From contig CAYWZO010000045.1 in the NCBI GenBank assembly GCA_964462865.1, positions 1 through 14,556 on the forward strand: 14,556 nt of DNA, given 5' to 3'. This stretch comes from Fen-1077 sp964462865. Lineage in GTDB: Bacteria; Chloroflexota; Dehalococcoidia; Dehalococcoidales; RBG-16-60-22. Shown in pieces: positions 1-9,777 of the stretch. Made by a program: the position numbers and the translations under genes. The stretch's first letter is position 1, and every line of letters begins with the position of its first letter. The notes beneath the pieces are model-generated. The model saw nothing but the letters and a program-made list of their open reading frames with translations. It made no database searches and was not told where the DNA came from.

Positions 1-225
1 TCATTCTCAAGGGGCTTGGTATCAAATGTCATTCTGAGGAGCGAAGCGACGAAGAATCTCGGGGTAAGGCGGGGCGCCGTACGTATAAACCCCACCACTC
101 CGAGACCCTTCGCGGAGTTTATCCTGAGGGTAACCGAAGGGCTCAGGGTGACATTAAGCGGCACTTTTGATACAGGACCCACCAGGGGAGAGGAGAAGGA
201 ATAAAAGGTATAAAAACCGGGGAAT
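1..225. other. Gene-free left flank
   Basis: Apart from the inverted repeat this stretch holds no gene I can support. The last 40 bases are purine-rich, with GGAG-like words near 186-200 and a TATAAA at 209-214. TATAAA has no matching -35 box at 16-18 bp and would leave only a few bases before the next start codon, so I do not call it a promoter. The promoter of the acetyltransferase-valS genes is not evident. Confidence 0.5.
28..152. repeat. Intergenic inverted repeat element, GTCATTCTGAG type
   Basis: The left arm begins GTCATTCTGAG at 28-38 and the right arm ends CTCAGGGTGAC at 142-152; they pair with two mismatches. The inner parts continue the symmetry loosely: an AATCTC near 55-60 faces a GAGACCC near 100-106, and both arms carry 'CGAAG' words. 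An outer pair, TATCAAA at 20-26 and TTTGATA at 166-172, extends the dyad beyond the core. It contains no credible gene. The form is that of a non-coding, MITE-like or REP-like palindrome. I recall similar intergenic elements from Dehalococcoidia genomes, but copy number cannot be judged from one window. Confidence 0.65.
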
Positions 226-642
226 ATGAAAATCACGGCTTACAAACCGGAACACGAAAGCGAAGTTATCGCCCTGTGGCAGCGATGTAATTTAACGCGC
301 CCGCAGAACAACCCGAAAAAGGACATCGAGCGTAAATTAAAGGTCAACCCGGAGCTGTTCCTGGTAGGGCTGAACGACGGCAAGGTGGTGGCCACGGTCA
401 TGGGAGGGTATGACGGCCACCGGGGCTCGGTCTATTATTTAGGCGTTGACCCTGCCCACCAGCGTAAGGGGCTGGGGCTTAAAATGATGGAAGCCATCGA
501 GGAAAGACTGCTGGCTAAAGGCTGCCCCAAGATAAACCTCATGATAAGGAACGATAACCAGAAAGCTGAAGACTTTTACATGAGTATTGAATATAAACGA
601 GACGAATGTTTTGAGATGGGAAAACGACTGATACCTGATTAA
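226..642 (+). CDS. GNAT-family N-acetyltransferase, YpeA-like
   Basis: A 138-residue single-domain protein of the GNAT fold, predicted cytoplasmic, expected to transfer an acetyl group from acetyl-CoA to an amine; the substrate is unknown. Motif A is clear: a beta strand YYLGVDP (70-76) leads into Q79-R-K-G82-L-G84, the acetyl-CoA pyrophosphate-binding loop. Motif B follows as N109 and then ...AEDFY (114-118). The usual FYxxLGY ending is altered to FYMSIEY. Length and layout match small YpeA-type acetyltransferases (about 140 residues). The ATG is preceded by a GGGGA at about 5 bp, a moderate ribosome site. valS begins 24 bp after the stop codon, so co-transcription is plausible. A role in modifying a protein or small molecule cannot be settled from sequence. 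The family call is firm; the specific function is open. Confidence 0.85.
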   Translation: MKITAYKPEHESEVIALWQRCNLTRPQNNPKKDIERKLKVNPELFLVGLNDGKVVATVMGGYDGHRGSVYYLGVDPAHQRKGLGLKMMEAIEERLLAKGCPKINLMIRNDNQKAEDFYMSIEYKRDECFEMGKRLIPD

Positions 643-666
643 TACACTGCTGCTAGAAAGGTCATC

Positions 667-3333
667 ATGCCAAACACACCGGAAACAGGACAGGAAATGC
701 CCAAGGCCTACGAGCCGGGCGCGGTCGAGGAAAAGTGGTACCGGTACTGGATGGACAAGGGCTACTTTACGCCGGAAATCGATAAAGATAAAAAGCCCTT
801 CGTCATCACCATGCCGCCGCCCAATGTCACCGGCGGGTTGCACCTCGGCCACGCCATGGAAATGGCCCTGCAGGACGCCATGACCCGCTGGCACCGCATG
901 AAGGGCGAGCCGGCGCTCTGGCTGCCGGGCATCGACCACGCCGCCATCGCCGCCCAGGTGGTCGTGGAGAGGCAACTGGCCAAAGAAGGCCTCGACCGGC
1001 AACAGATGGGCCGCGAGAAGTTCCTGGAGAGAATGTGGGAGTGGGTGGCGGAATGCCGCCAGACCATCACGCAGCAATTCAAGAAACTGGGGGTCTCCTG
1101 CGACTGGACCCGCCTGCGCTTCACCATGGACGAGGTCTCCACCCGCGCGGTGCGCACCACCTTCAAACGCCTGTACGAGAAAGGGCTGATTTACCGCGGC
1201 GAACGCATCATCAACTGGTGCCCCCGCTGCGGCACCGCCCTGTCCGACCTGGAGGTGGAGCACCAGGACCTGGCCGGGCATTTATGGTACGTCAGGTACC
1301 CCATCGTCGGGGAAGAGGGCAATTTCATCACCGTGGCCACCACGCGACCGGAAACGATACTGGGCGATACGGCGGTGGCCGTCAATCCCGGGGACGAACG
1401 ATTTAAGGGGATGGTCGGCAAGAAAGCGCGGCTCCCCGGCGTCAACCGCGAGATACCCATCATCGCCGACGAGGCCGTCAGCATCGAGTTCGGCACCGGC
1501 GCGGTAAAAATCACCCCCGCCCACGACCCCGTGGACTTCGAGGTGGCGCAGCGGCAGAAGCTGCCGCTCATCAACATCATGAACCCGGACGTCACCATGA
1601 ACGAGAACGCCGGGCCGTACCGTGGCCTCGACCGCTACGCCTGCCGCGAGGCCATCGTCGCCGACCTCGAAAAAGCCGGCCTGCTGGTCAGGATAGAAGA
1701 CTATTCCCATGCCGTGGGGCACTGCCAGCGCTGCCATACCGTCGTCGAGCCAACCGCCAGCCAGCAGTGGTTCGTGAAGATGGCGCCCCTGGCCGGGCCG
1801 GCCATCGACGCCGTTAAAAGCGGGCGTATCAAAATCATTCCGGAACGTTTTACCAAGGTCTATCTCAACTGGATGGAGAACATCCGCGACTGGTGCATCA
1901 GCCGCCAGCTCTGGTGGGGGCACCGCATACCCATCTGGTACTGCCGCGACTGCGACGGGCTGACCGTGGCCCTGGACACGCCGGAGGCCTGCGCCAGGTG
2001 CGGCTCGAAGAACATCGAGCAGGACCCGGACACGCTGGACACCTGGTTCAGTTCCGCACTCTGGCCCCACTCCACTTTGGGCTGGCCGGAAGATACCGCG
2101 GACATGCGCTATTTTTACCCCACCTCGGTGATGAACCCCGGCTACGAAATCCTGTTTTTCTGGGTGGCCCGGATGATTATGCTGGGCATCGAGAACACCG
2201 GTGAAATCCCGTTTTATACCGTCTTTCTTCACGGACTGATACGCGATGAACAGTTCGTCAAGATGAGCAAGACCAAGGGCAACGTGGTCGACCCGCTGGA
2301 CCTCATGGCGCAGTACGGCACGGACGCCATGCGCTTCGCCCTGACGACCGGCACCTCGCCCGGCAACGACTCACGGGTATCACACGACAAGATGGAGGCC
2401 GGACGCAACTTCGCCAACAAGCTGTGGAACGCCACGCGGTTCGTCATCAGAAGTATCGCTTCCGGTACCGTCAGCGATAGACTTGAAAGAAACAGTCTCT
2501 TACCCGAAGACCGCTGGATTCGCTCGCGGCTGGAACGGACGTTGGCCGGTGTTACGGGGCTCCTGGAAGACTTCCAGTTCGGCGAGGCGCAGCGGCAGAT
2601 ATACGAGTTTCTCTGGGGCGAGTACTGCGACTGGTACATCGAGCTAGCCAAGATAAGGCTGCAGGCCGGGGATAATTCTCCTCTGCCGGTGCTGGTGCAG
2701 GTGCTGGAGAAAGCCCTGCGCCTCCTGCACCCGTTCATGCCCTTCCTGACCGAGGAACTCTGGCAGAATTTGAAACAGCGGGCGCCCTGGATGGCGGGCG
2801 ACTCCATCATGGTGGCCGCTTATCCGCAGGCCGATGAGACGGCCATCGACCCGGCGGCCGAAGCTGAAATCGAGGCCCTCATCGAAATCGTCCGGGCAGT
2901 GCGGAACGTGCGGGCGGACTTCAAGGTCGAGAGCGGCCGCTGGATAGAGGCGAAGATACATACCGGGGCATCACGGCAGGCCGCTATCTCCCGCTACGCC
3001 GGGGCCGTGAAAGCACTGGCGCGCGCCAATCCCGTCACTTTCCACACCGGCGAGCCGGGGGAAAGGGTGGGGGACAATACGCTGGTGCTGCCGCTGGCCG
3101 CGGCCACGGTCGTTATACCCATGGCCAGCATGGTGGACCTGGAGGCGGAGAGGCAAAAGACGGAGAAAGAACTCGAGCAGACCCGGGGCGAGGTCAGCCG
3201 CCTGGAAGTACGTCTCAAGGACGGGGCCTTCCTGACGAAAGCGCCGCCGGCCGTGGTTGAAAAGGAGAGGCAAAAACTCTATACTTTGAAAGACAAACTG
3301 GAGAAACTGCAGCAGCAGAGTTCCAGGTTATAG
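667..3333 (+). CDS. valS: Valyl-tRNA synthetase
   Basis: Charges tRNA-Val with valine using ATP, in the cytoplasm. The 888-residue length is normal for bacterial ValS. In order: the class I catalytic signature with PPPNVTG leading into H59-L-G-H62 (the HIGH motif); the CP1 editing domain with TTRPET and GTGAVKITPAHDP; cysteine pairs that look like zinc ribbons (NWCPRCG, GHCQRCH, YCRDCD ... CARCG); the second catalytic signature K532-M-S-K535; an anticodon-binding helical domain with FLTEELWQ; and a C-terminal coiled-coil arm from about residue 822 to 885, rich in Glu/Lys/Leu, which in this family grips the tRNA. The start ATG has a GAAAGG about 5 bp upstream. There is no room for a T-box leader. 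The universal stress gene follows 11 bp after the stop. Small departures from textbook motifs (DHAAIAAQ rather than DHAGIATQ, KMSKTKGN rather than KMSKSLGN) look like lineage variation. Identification is secure. Confidence 0.97.
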   Translation: MPNTPETGQEMPKAYEPGAVEEKWYRYWMDKGYFTPEIDKDKKPFVITMPPPNVTGGLHLGHAMEMALQDAMTRWHRMKGEPALWLPGIDHAAIAAQVVVERQLAKEGLDRQQMGREKFLERMWEWVAECRQTITQQFKKLGVSCDWTRLRFTMDEVSTRAVRTTFKRLYEKGLIYRGERIINWCPRCGTALSDLEVEHQDLAGHLWYVRYPIVGEEGNFITVATTRPETILGDTAVAVNPGDERFKGMVGKKARLPGVNREIPIIADEAVSIEFGTGAVKITPAHDPVDFEVAQRQKLPLINIMNPDVTMNENAGPYRGLDRYACREAIVADLEKAGLLVRIEDYSHAVGHCQRCHTVVEPTASQQWFVKMAPLAGPAIDAVKSGRIKIIPERFTKVYLNWMENIRDWCISRQLWWGHRIPIWYCRDCDGLTVALDTPEACARCGSKNIEQDPDTLDTWFSSALWPHSTLGWPEDTADMRYFYPTSVMNPGYEILFFWVARMIMLGIENTGEIPFYTVFLHGLIRDEQFVKMSKTKGNVVDPLDLMAQYGTDAMRFALTTGTSPGNDSRVSHDKMEAGRNFANKLWNATRFVIRSIASGTVSDRLERNSLLPEDRWIRSRLERTLAGVTGLLEDFQFGEAQRQIYEFLWGEYCDWYIELAKIRLQAGDNSPLPVLVQVLEKALRLLHPFMPFLTEELWQNLKQRAPWMAGDSIMVAAYPQADETAIDPAAEAEIEALIEIVRAVRNVRADFKVESGRWIEAKIHTGASRQAAISRYAGAVKALARANPVTFHTGEPGERVGDNTLVLPLAAATVVIPMASMVDLEAERQKTEKELEQTRGEVSRLEVRLKDGAFLTKAPPAVVEKERQKLYTLKDKLEKLQQQSSRL

Positions 3334-3344
3334 GAGGTGATGCG

Positions 3345-3821
3345 ATGTTCGAAAAAGTGATTGTCCCCCTGGACGGTTCCAAAGTGGGCGAAGCCGCTTT
3401 ACCGGTTATCCGCCTGATGGCCGAAAACCGGCCCGCCGCGAGAAAGGTCCGGGTTACACTTGTGGGCGTGATAACGCTACTGCGGCACTGGGTGGTGGTA
3501 GGGGAGGCGAGCGCCCCGGTCTCCTACACTGAAGAGGAGCTGAATATCATTAAAAACAGGGTCACCGACTATTTGAACAAAACCGGTGAGGAGCTTAGAG
3601 GCAAAAACATCGATGTCAATATCGTGGTTGCATCCGGCAATGCCGCCGAGGAGATTTTGAAGATTACTGACCAGACCGGTGCGGATTTAATCGCCATGTC
3701 CACGCACGGACGGTCCGGCTGGCGCCGCCTGGCCTTCGGGAGCATAACCGATAAGGTACTGCGCGGCTCCCACATACCGGTGCTCATGGTGCGCGCGCCC
3801 GAGGGCACGACCAACGAATAA
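3345..3821 (+). CDS. Universal stress protein, UspA family, ATP-binding type
   Basis: A 158-residue single Usp domain. The N-terminus has the typical first strand, KVIVPLDGS with Asp10. The C-terminal half carries the ATP-binding signature: S119-T-H-G122, nine residues, then G132-S133 in the STHG...FGS loop, followed by VLRGSHIPVLMVR, the usual last strand. The first Gly of the classic G-2x-G-9x-G(S/T) pattern is Ser, a common variant. Usp proteins of this type bind ATP and form dimers that modulate stress survival; the target here is unknown. Residues 41-60 form a longer, hydrophobic loop (ITLLRHWVVVGEA) between strand 2 and helix 2. A near-consensus Shine-Dalgarno (GGAGGTGAT) begins directly at the valS stop codon, and the start lies 11 bp after valS, so the two are probably translated from one message. 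It is convergent with the 246-aa unknown gene. Confidence 0.92.
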   Translation: MFEKVIVPLDGSKVGEAALPVIRLMAENRPAARKVRVTLVGVITLLRHWVVVGEASAPVSYTEEELNIIKNRVTDYLNKTGEELRGKNIDVNIVVASGNAAEEILKITDQTGADLIAMSTHGRSGWRRLAFGSITDKVLRGSHIPVLMVRAPEGTTNE

Positions 3822-3859
3822 AGAATTAAAAAATGCGCGTCATCGCTATTCCTGATTTA

Positions 3860-3875
3860 TCGGCGCCGCGGCCGA
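3860..3875. terminator. Possible hairpin between convergent genes
   Basis: TCGGC and GCCGA can pair around a six-base loop (GCCGCG). It sits between the ends of the universal stress gene and the 246-aa unknown gene, where a two-way terminator would be expected. Neither strand has a T-run directly after the stem, so it is not a typical intrinsic terminator. A T-rich run on the minus strand at about 3828-3833 is preceded by only a 3-bp stem. Weak evidence. Confidence 0.25.
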
Positions 3876-3908
3876 GGCAATTTCTGTCACCTTCTTAAGT
3901 ATAACCGG

Positions 3909-3941
3909 GGATTGCTTCGTTTGCGGCTCGCCATAACGATA
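3909..3941 (-). repeat. Decayed half-copy of the GTCATTGCGAG repeat
   Basis: Read on the minus strand, this stretch gives CGTTATGGCGAGC, then a CGCAAACGAAG segment, then CAATCC. That follows the order of the left arm of the repeat at 9837-9924 (GTCATTGCGAG ... GCGAAGCAATCC) with several substitutions and an insertion. No second arm is found nearby. It appears to be a degenerate, single-arm relic lying between two convergent genes. The assignment rests on eye alignment only. Confidence 0.4.
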
Positions 3942-3950
3942 GAAGCGGAT

Positions 3951-4691
3951 CTAAATTTCACCATTGGCGCCCAGGTCGGTGGCCAGCACCCTGGAGACGC
4001 CCTTTTGCCGCCAGTGCCGTTTCAGGTAGGCCAGCGCTTTCTTGGTATCGGAGGCGATTTTAGCTTTTTCACAGCGCTTCAGGCGGTATTTGAAAAGCCA
4101 GTAAGTGAACTCGTTAAGCTCGGTCAGGCTGGCGGACTTCAGGCGGGGGTAGCCTCTTTCCTGCCGGAAACGCTGCAAGAGCGCCTCCCGGCCCGCGGCG
4201 TAGACCCTCTGATATGACTCATCGGCGGAGTCGTCTTGACTGCGGAAGCCGCGCACCCTCTTTTCCTTATCGATTTCCTCCTGCACCGCCAGGACCAGGG
4301 CCTCTTCCACGGTGACGCCGTAGAAGTAGTTGAGGAACTGGCCGTACTTTCTTTCGCCGATGAGCTGCTTCACCTCCGCGGCCCCCAGGCTTAGCGGCGG
4401 TATGCCCCGGAAGAGGAGGCCGTTCTTTTCGTCTTCCGGCAGGAGGCCGTCCACCGTGGCGCAGAGCCTCTCGGCCAGCAGCAGCCAGTCGAAGGCCTCG
4501 CCGTCGATGAGGTAACGATAACAGCGTTCGTTACAGTCCTCGACGGCGCTGCTCCAGATACCGATGGCGCCGAGCAGGGCGAGGTACCAGTGCTGGCCGG
4601 AGGCGAGGGCCTGCCGGAAATGGCGGATGGCCTCGGCGTCTCCGGCCGCGGCGGCCTCCGGGGAAACGAGCTTGTCTTTGAGATGCGTCAT
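3951..4691 (-). CDS. Conserved-looking hypothetical protein, 246 aa
   Basis: I do not recognise this family. It is a soluble, largely helical protein with no signal peptide or membrane segment. The N-terminal half (about 17-110) is Ala/Leu-rich, with aromatic stretches such as GQHWYLALLGAIGIW and a CNERCYRYLIDG segment containing two cysteines. The middle (about 110-175) has a KYGQFLNYFYGVTVEEALVLAVQEEID helix pair. The C-terminal third is strongly basic (YWLFKYRLKRCEKAKI, LAYLKRHWRQKG), which could suit nucleic-acid or membrane-surface contact, but that is speculative. Codon use resembles its neighbours and the frame is intact. Its ATG overlaps the TGA of the upstream HhH gene in an ATGA junction, so translation is probably coupled. 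It is the last gene of the run behind secA. Confidence that it is a real gene is high; function is unknown. Confidence 0.75.
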   Translation of the reverse strand: MTHLKDKLVSPEAAAAGDAEAIRHFRQALASGQHWYLALLGAIGIWSSAVEDCNERCYRYLIDGEAFDWLLLAERLCATVDGLLPEDEKNGLLFRGIPPLSLGAAEVKQLIGERKYGQFLNYFYGVTVEEALVLAVQEEIDKEKRVRGFRSQDDSADESYQRVYAAGREALLQRFRQERGYPRLKSASLTELNEFTYWLFKYRLKRCEKAKIASDTKKALAYLKRHWRQKGVSRVLATDLGANGEI

Positions 4692-4987
4692 TTTACTCCG
4701 GTTTCGGGTGCGGCGGAACGTTCCGGGAACTCCGCTTTGAGTCTTTCATAAAAGGCGAGCCGGCCGGTGGTGACCAGCTCGGTAATCTTTTTAGTGATGG
4801 CCTCGCCGGCGCCAGGGATTTCCTTCAACCTGTCCCCGGCCACCAGTCTGTCCAGCGGTTCGTTGAGCTCTAAAATAGAGCGCGCCACTTTTTCATAAGC
4901 ACGTATCTTGAAGATATTGTCCTTCTTGAGCTTGAGCATCCCGGCGATATCGTTAAATATGGCGGCGATTTCTGAATTGGTAAGCAA
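4688..4987 (-). CDS. Stand-alone helix-hairpin-helix protein like the PolX N-terminal 8-kDa domain
   Basis: A 99-residue protein matching only the first domain of bacterial family X DNA polymerases (PolX): NSEIAAIFNDIAGMLKLKKDNIFKIRAYEKVARSI at 4-38 is the typical helical start, and IPGAGEAITKKI at 57-68 is a helix-hairpin-helix motif that binds the DNA backbone without sequence specificity. Full PolX proteins are near 570 residues, with palm and PHP domains; here the frame stops after YERLKAEFPE plus a short tail, and the next gene (an unrelated 246-aa protein) begins in the stop codon. No polymerase or PHP sequence follows. The start is TTG, chosen because GAGGTGA lies 9 bp upstream, overlapping the stop of the preceding gene, and because the encoded LTNSEIA is the expected domain start. 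It could be a functional DNA-binding adaptor or a stable remnant. The domain call is confident. Confidence 0.83.
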   Translation of the reverse strand: MLTNSEIAAIFNDIAGMLKLKKDNIFKIRAYEKVARSILELNEPLDRLVAGDRLKEIPGAGEAITKKITELVTTGRLAFYERLKAEFPERSAAPETGVK

Positions 4988-5001
4988 CTGTAGCTATCAC
5001 C

Positions 5002-5289
5002 TCACCACCAGGCAATGCCTCCCAGCCTGGCCCTGATAAAGTTAAACAGGAGGGGGTTCTTTTCGCCGTGTTCCACCAGCAGGGCGTAGTCCAGACTGGC
5101 GCGGGCCTCCTGGCGTAAATTACCATTCTCCCGGGCAGCCTTCATCCTGTTCAGGGCCTCGCGTTTGGCCCGGAGGATAACCCGGCGTTTCTTTTCGTCT
5201 TTGGTCAGCGGTGCAGCAGGGTCTTCGGGCAGCTGTTTTATCTGCTCCGCCAGCGCCTGTAACGTTTCATCCAGTTCTTCGTCGGTCAT
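5002..5289 (-). CDS. Small charged hypothetical protein, 95 aa
   Basis: I do not recognise this protein. The ATG at 5289 is preferred. The frame stays open further upstream, but that extension lies inside the secA 3' end and reads as a low-complexity out-of-frame shadow (SAATTPAPAAPAKSTSTAAAG). From the chosen start the protein is MTDEELDETLQALAEQIKQLPEDP..., acidic and helical at first, then a strongly basic helix (KDEKKRRVILRAKREALNRMKAARENG), then an amphipathic helix, and it ends RLGGIAWW. No signal peptide or transmembrane segment is visible. The gene starts 7 bp after the secA stop with a weak AGGT about 10 bp upstream, so translation may be coupled to secA. Its stop codon lies within the ribosome site of the following HhH gene. 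The tight packing suggests co-expression with secA. Function cannot be inferred. Confidence 0.65.
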   Translation of the reverse strand: MTDEELDETLQALAEQIKQLPEDPAAPLTKDEKKRRVILRAKREALNRMKAARENGNLRQEARASLDYALLVEHGEKNPLLFNFIRARLGGIAWW

Positions 5290-5296
5290 GATAATT

Positions 5297-8039
<2,743 letters not shown>

Positions 8040-8047
<8 letters not shown>

Positions 8048-8252
8048 TGTTTTTACTCACAATCAGCTCTCTGGCCTTAGCGGCCGCAGAGTCCAGCACC
8101 ATGACCTTGACCTCGGCCAGGCCGTTCATGGTGAACATGTGCACCGAGGGCGCGGCGTTGGCCTTGAGGGTGCTGGGGATGCCGAAGCTTTCCAGCAGGC
8201 CCCTGATGACCTGCGCCTCCATCTCGGTGCGGGCCTTATATACCTCGACCAT
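8040..8252 (-). CDS. DUF2007 (putative signal-transducing) small protein
   Basis: A 70-residue protein of the DUF2007 type: MVEVYKARTEMEAQVIRGLLESFGIPS followed by a short beta-rich part (APSVHMFTMNGLAEVKVMVLDSAAAKARELI). Family members are small ferredoxin-like folds described as putative prokaryotic signal-transducing proteins, without a settled biochemical role. I chose the ATG at 8252. A TTG at 8270 would add six residues (encoded MRKSEK) and overlap the prs 3' end, but the family normally starts at the MVxVY strand. The ribosome site is poor for either choice (AAGAGCG near the ATG). The gene begins 10 bp after the prs stop and runs 8 bp into secA, so the three are almost certainly one transcriptional unit with coupled translation. 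No membrane segment is seen. Confidence 0.85.
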
Positions 8253-8262
8253 TTTTTCGCTC

Positions 8263-9201
8263 TTACGCAAACATCGCCCCCACGGACTGCCCGGTGTGGA
8301 TGCGCCGGATGGCCTCGCCGAGCAGCGGCGCTATCGGCAGGATGGTGATTTTATCAATCTTCTTCTGGGGTGGTATGGGTACGGTATCGGTGGCGACCAC
8401 CTCTTTCACCTCGCTGGCGGCGATGCGCTGAATCGCCGGGCCGGAGAGCACGGCGTGGGTGGCGCAGGCATGGACTTCCTTGGCGCCGCGGTCCATCAGG
8501 GCCTTGACCACCCCCACCAGCGAACCGGCGGTATCGATTTCTTCGTCCACGGTCAGGGCCACCCTGTCTTTAACGTCGCCGATGACGTTGAGGGTTTCGG
8601 TCCTGTCTTCGTTGCCGAGGCGCCTTTTTTCCATGATAGCCAGCGGCACCCCCAGCCTTTCGGCGACGTCCCGCGCCTGCTTGGTGATGCCAAAGTCGGT
8701 GGCGACGACGACCAGGTTATCGGAGATTTTCTTCTGCAGGTAGTCGCTCAAGAGGTAGAAGGCGGTCAGCTCGTCCACGGGAATGCTGAAGAACCCCTGT
8801 ATCTGCGGCTTATGCAGGTCGACGGTCAGCACGCGGCTGGCCCCGGCGACGGTAAGCAGGTCGGCAATCAAACGGGCGGTGATGGGGACGCGGGGCTGGT
8901 CTTTTTTGTCGCTGCGGCCGTAGGCGTAATAGGGTATGACCGCGGTGATTCTCCCGGCCGAGGCCCTTTTCAGGGCGTCAATCATAATCAGCAGTTCCAT
9001 CAGGTTGCTGTTCACCGGAGAAGATATGGGCTGCACGACGAACGTATCGCGCTCGCGGACGTTTTCCAGGATACGCACGAAGGTGTTCTCGTTGCTGAAC
9101 TGCATGACCTCGCATTCCCCCAGGGGGATGCCGAGATAATCGGTTATCGCTCTGGCCAGTTCCGGGTGGGCATTGCCGGAAAACACCTTCATTTCGTCCA
9201 T
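8263..9201 (-). CDS. prs: Ribose-phosphate pyrophosphokinase (PRPP synthetase)
   Basis: Makes 5-phosphoribosyl 1-diphosphate from ribose 5-phosphate and ATP, the activated ribose for purine, pyrimidine, His, Trp and NAD synthesis; cytoplasmic. At 312 residues it is close to the usual 315-317. Visible landmarks: VNSNLMELLIMIDALKRASA; PYYAYGR96-S-D-K-K (the ATP-binding RQD loop); DLH130-KPQIQGFF with the metal-binding His; the flexible catalytic loop with K192-R-R194; and the PRPP-binding loop D219-E-E-I-D-T-A-G-S227 (usually DDxIDTAGT). Some nearly invariant positions differ: FSNEN for FSDGE, RSD for RQD, TDFGI for PDxGG. The fold signature is intact and the catalytic Lys/Arg/His are kept, so an active but divergent enzyme is likely. 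The ATG follows an AGGAG at 10-11 bp. Its own extended -10 promoter lies just upstream, and it leads the DUF2007-secA run. Confidence 0.94.
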   Translation of the reverse strand: MDEMKVFSGNAHPELARAITDYLGIPLGECEVMQFSNENTFVRILENVRERDTFVVQPISSPVNSNLMELLIMIDALKRASAGRITAVIPYYAYGRSDKKDQPRVPITARLIADLLTVAGASRVLTVDLHKPQIQGFFSIPVDELTAFYLLSDYLQKKISDNLVVVATDFGITKQARDVAERLGVPLAIMEKRRLGNEDRTETLNVIGDVKDRVALTVDEEIDTAGSLVGVVKALMDRGAKEVHACATHAVLSGPAIQRIAASEVKEVVATDTVPIPPQKKIDKITILPIAPLLGEAIRRIHTGQSVGAMFA

Positions 9202-9242
9202 GAGTAATCTTCTCCTCTCGAAATAAAATCTACCGCTAAATT

Positions 9243-9271
9243 ATTATAGCACTATTAGTAAATCCGCTTCA
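9243..9271 (-). promoter_or_regulatory. Extended -10 promoter in front of prs
   Basis: On the minus strand, TGC-TATAAT (positions 9251 down to 9243) is a perfect extended -10 element. A -35 is weak: CTGAAG at 18 bp spacing, matching TTGACA in the central TGA only. An extended -10 does not need a good -35. Predicted transcription would start near 9236, leaving a leader of about 35 bases with the AGGAG of prs. The -35 area overlaps the last bases of the upstream exonuclease-like gene. Confidence 0.65.
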
Positions 9272-9763
9272 GCCCCGGAGGAGCCTGTCCTTGAGTATTT
9301 TGAGGTTGAGGACGTCTTCTTTGTTGTATTCGAGGAGCCTGTTCAGGGCGTTCAGGTCGAAGCTTTCGACGTATTTCCACCAGAGCCGGACGGCTTCCCA
9401 GCCGTTCATGTCCGGGAGCTTCCGGGGGATGCCCAGACGCCGCTCGACGACCTTGAGGCCGCCGTAGAGGCCGTTACGCCAGCAGTCGTACATGAGGTCG
9501 CGGTGGGGGAAGAGCGCCGCCAGGTTGACGCCGAGCGCGGCGTGGATGAAGGGCAGGTCGAAGCGGCTGCCGTTATAGGTGTAAAGTATATCGGCGCCGG
9601 CGAGGGCGTCGCGGACGCCGTGGGCGGTGGCGTCCTTCCCGACGAGCTGGATGAAATCGGTGTTACCGCGGCGGCGGAGGTGGATGCCGATGACGGTGAT
9701 ATCACAGCCGGACGGCGTCAGGCCGGTGGTCTCGATGTCCAGATAGGCTTCAGCTGGCGGCAT
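9269..9763 (-). CDS. RNase H-fold DEDDy 3'-5' exonuclease-like protein (YprB type)
   Basis: A 164-residue protein consisting only of a ribonuclease H-like exonuclease core. Exo I is present as LD9-I-E11-TTGL, Exo II as YN64-GSRFD69-LPFI and Exo III as Y146-NKE-D150, giving the complete DEDDy metal-binding set. This layout matches the YprB / RNase_H_2 group of predicted exonucleases. A TPR or helicase partner domain is found in some relatives; none is present here. It is expected to be a cytoplasmic nuclease acting on single-stranded DNA or RNA ends; the substrate is unknown. The ATG is followed by MPPAEAYLDIETT, the natural domain start; the ribosome site is weak (AGG only 3 bp before the ATG). 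A TATAAT lies just upstream. It ends 67 bp before prs, which has its own promoter. The catalytic residues are intact, so activity is plausible. Confidence 0.85.
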   Translation of the reverse strand: MPPAEAYLDIETTGLTPSGCDITVIGIHLRRRGNTDFIQLVGKDATAHGVRDALAGADILYTYNGSRFDLPFIHAALGVNLAALFPHRDLMYDCWRNGLYGGLKVVERRLGIPRKLPDMNGWEAVRLWWKYVESFDLNALNRLLEYNKEDVLNLKILKDRLLRG

Positions 9764-9777
9764 AATCCTACATGGTT

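Noticed and set aside
16..204. Short open frame across the left-end repeat
   Set aside because: It is a read-through of the palindromic element; it has no ribosome site that stands out and no domain.
209..214. TATAAA as -10 box for the acetyltransferase gene
   Set aside because: No -35 at workable spacing, and transcription would start inside the ribosome site.
642..667. T-box leader for valS
   Set aside because: Only 24 bp separate valS from the acetyltransferase gene, and the region before the acetyltransferase shows no T-box-like element; there is no room for the structure.
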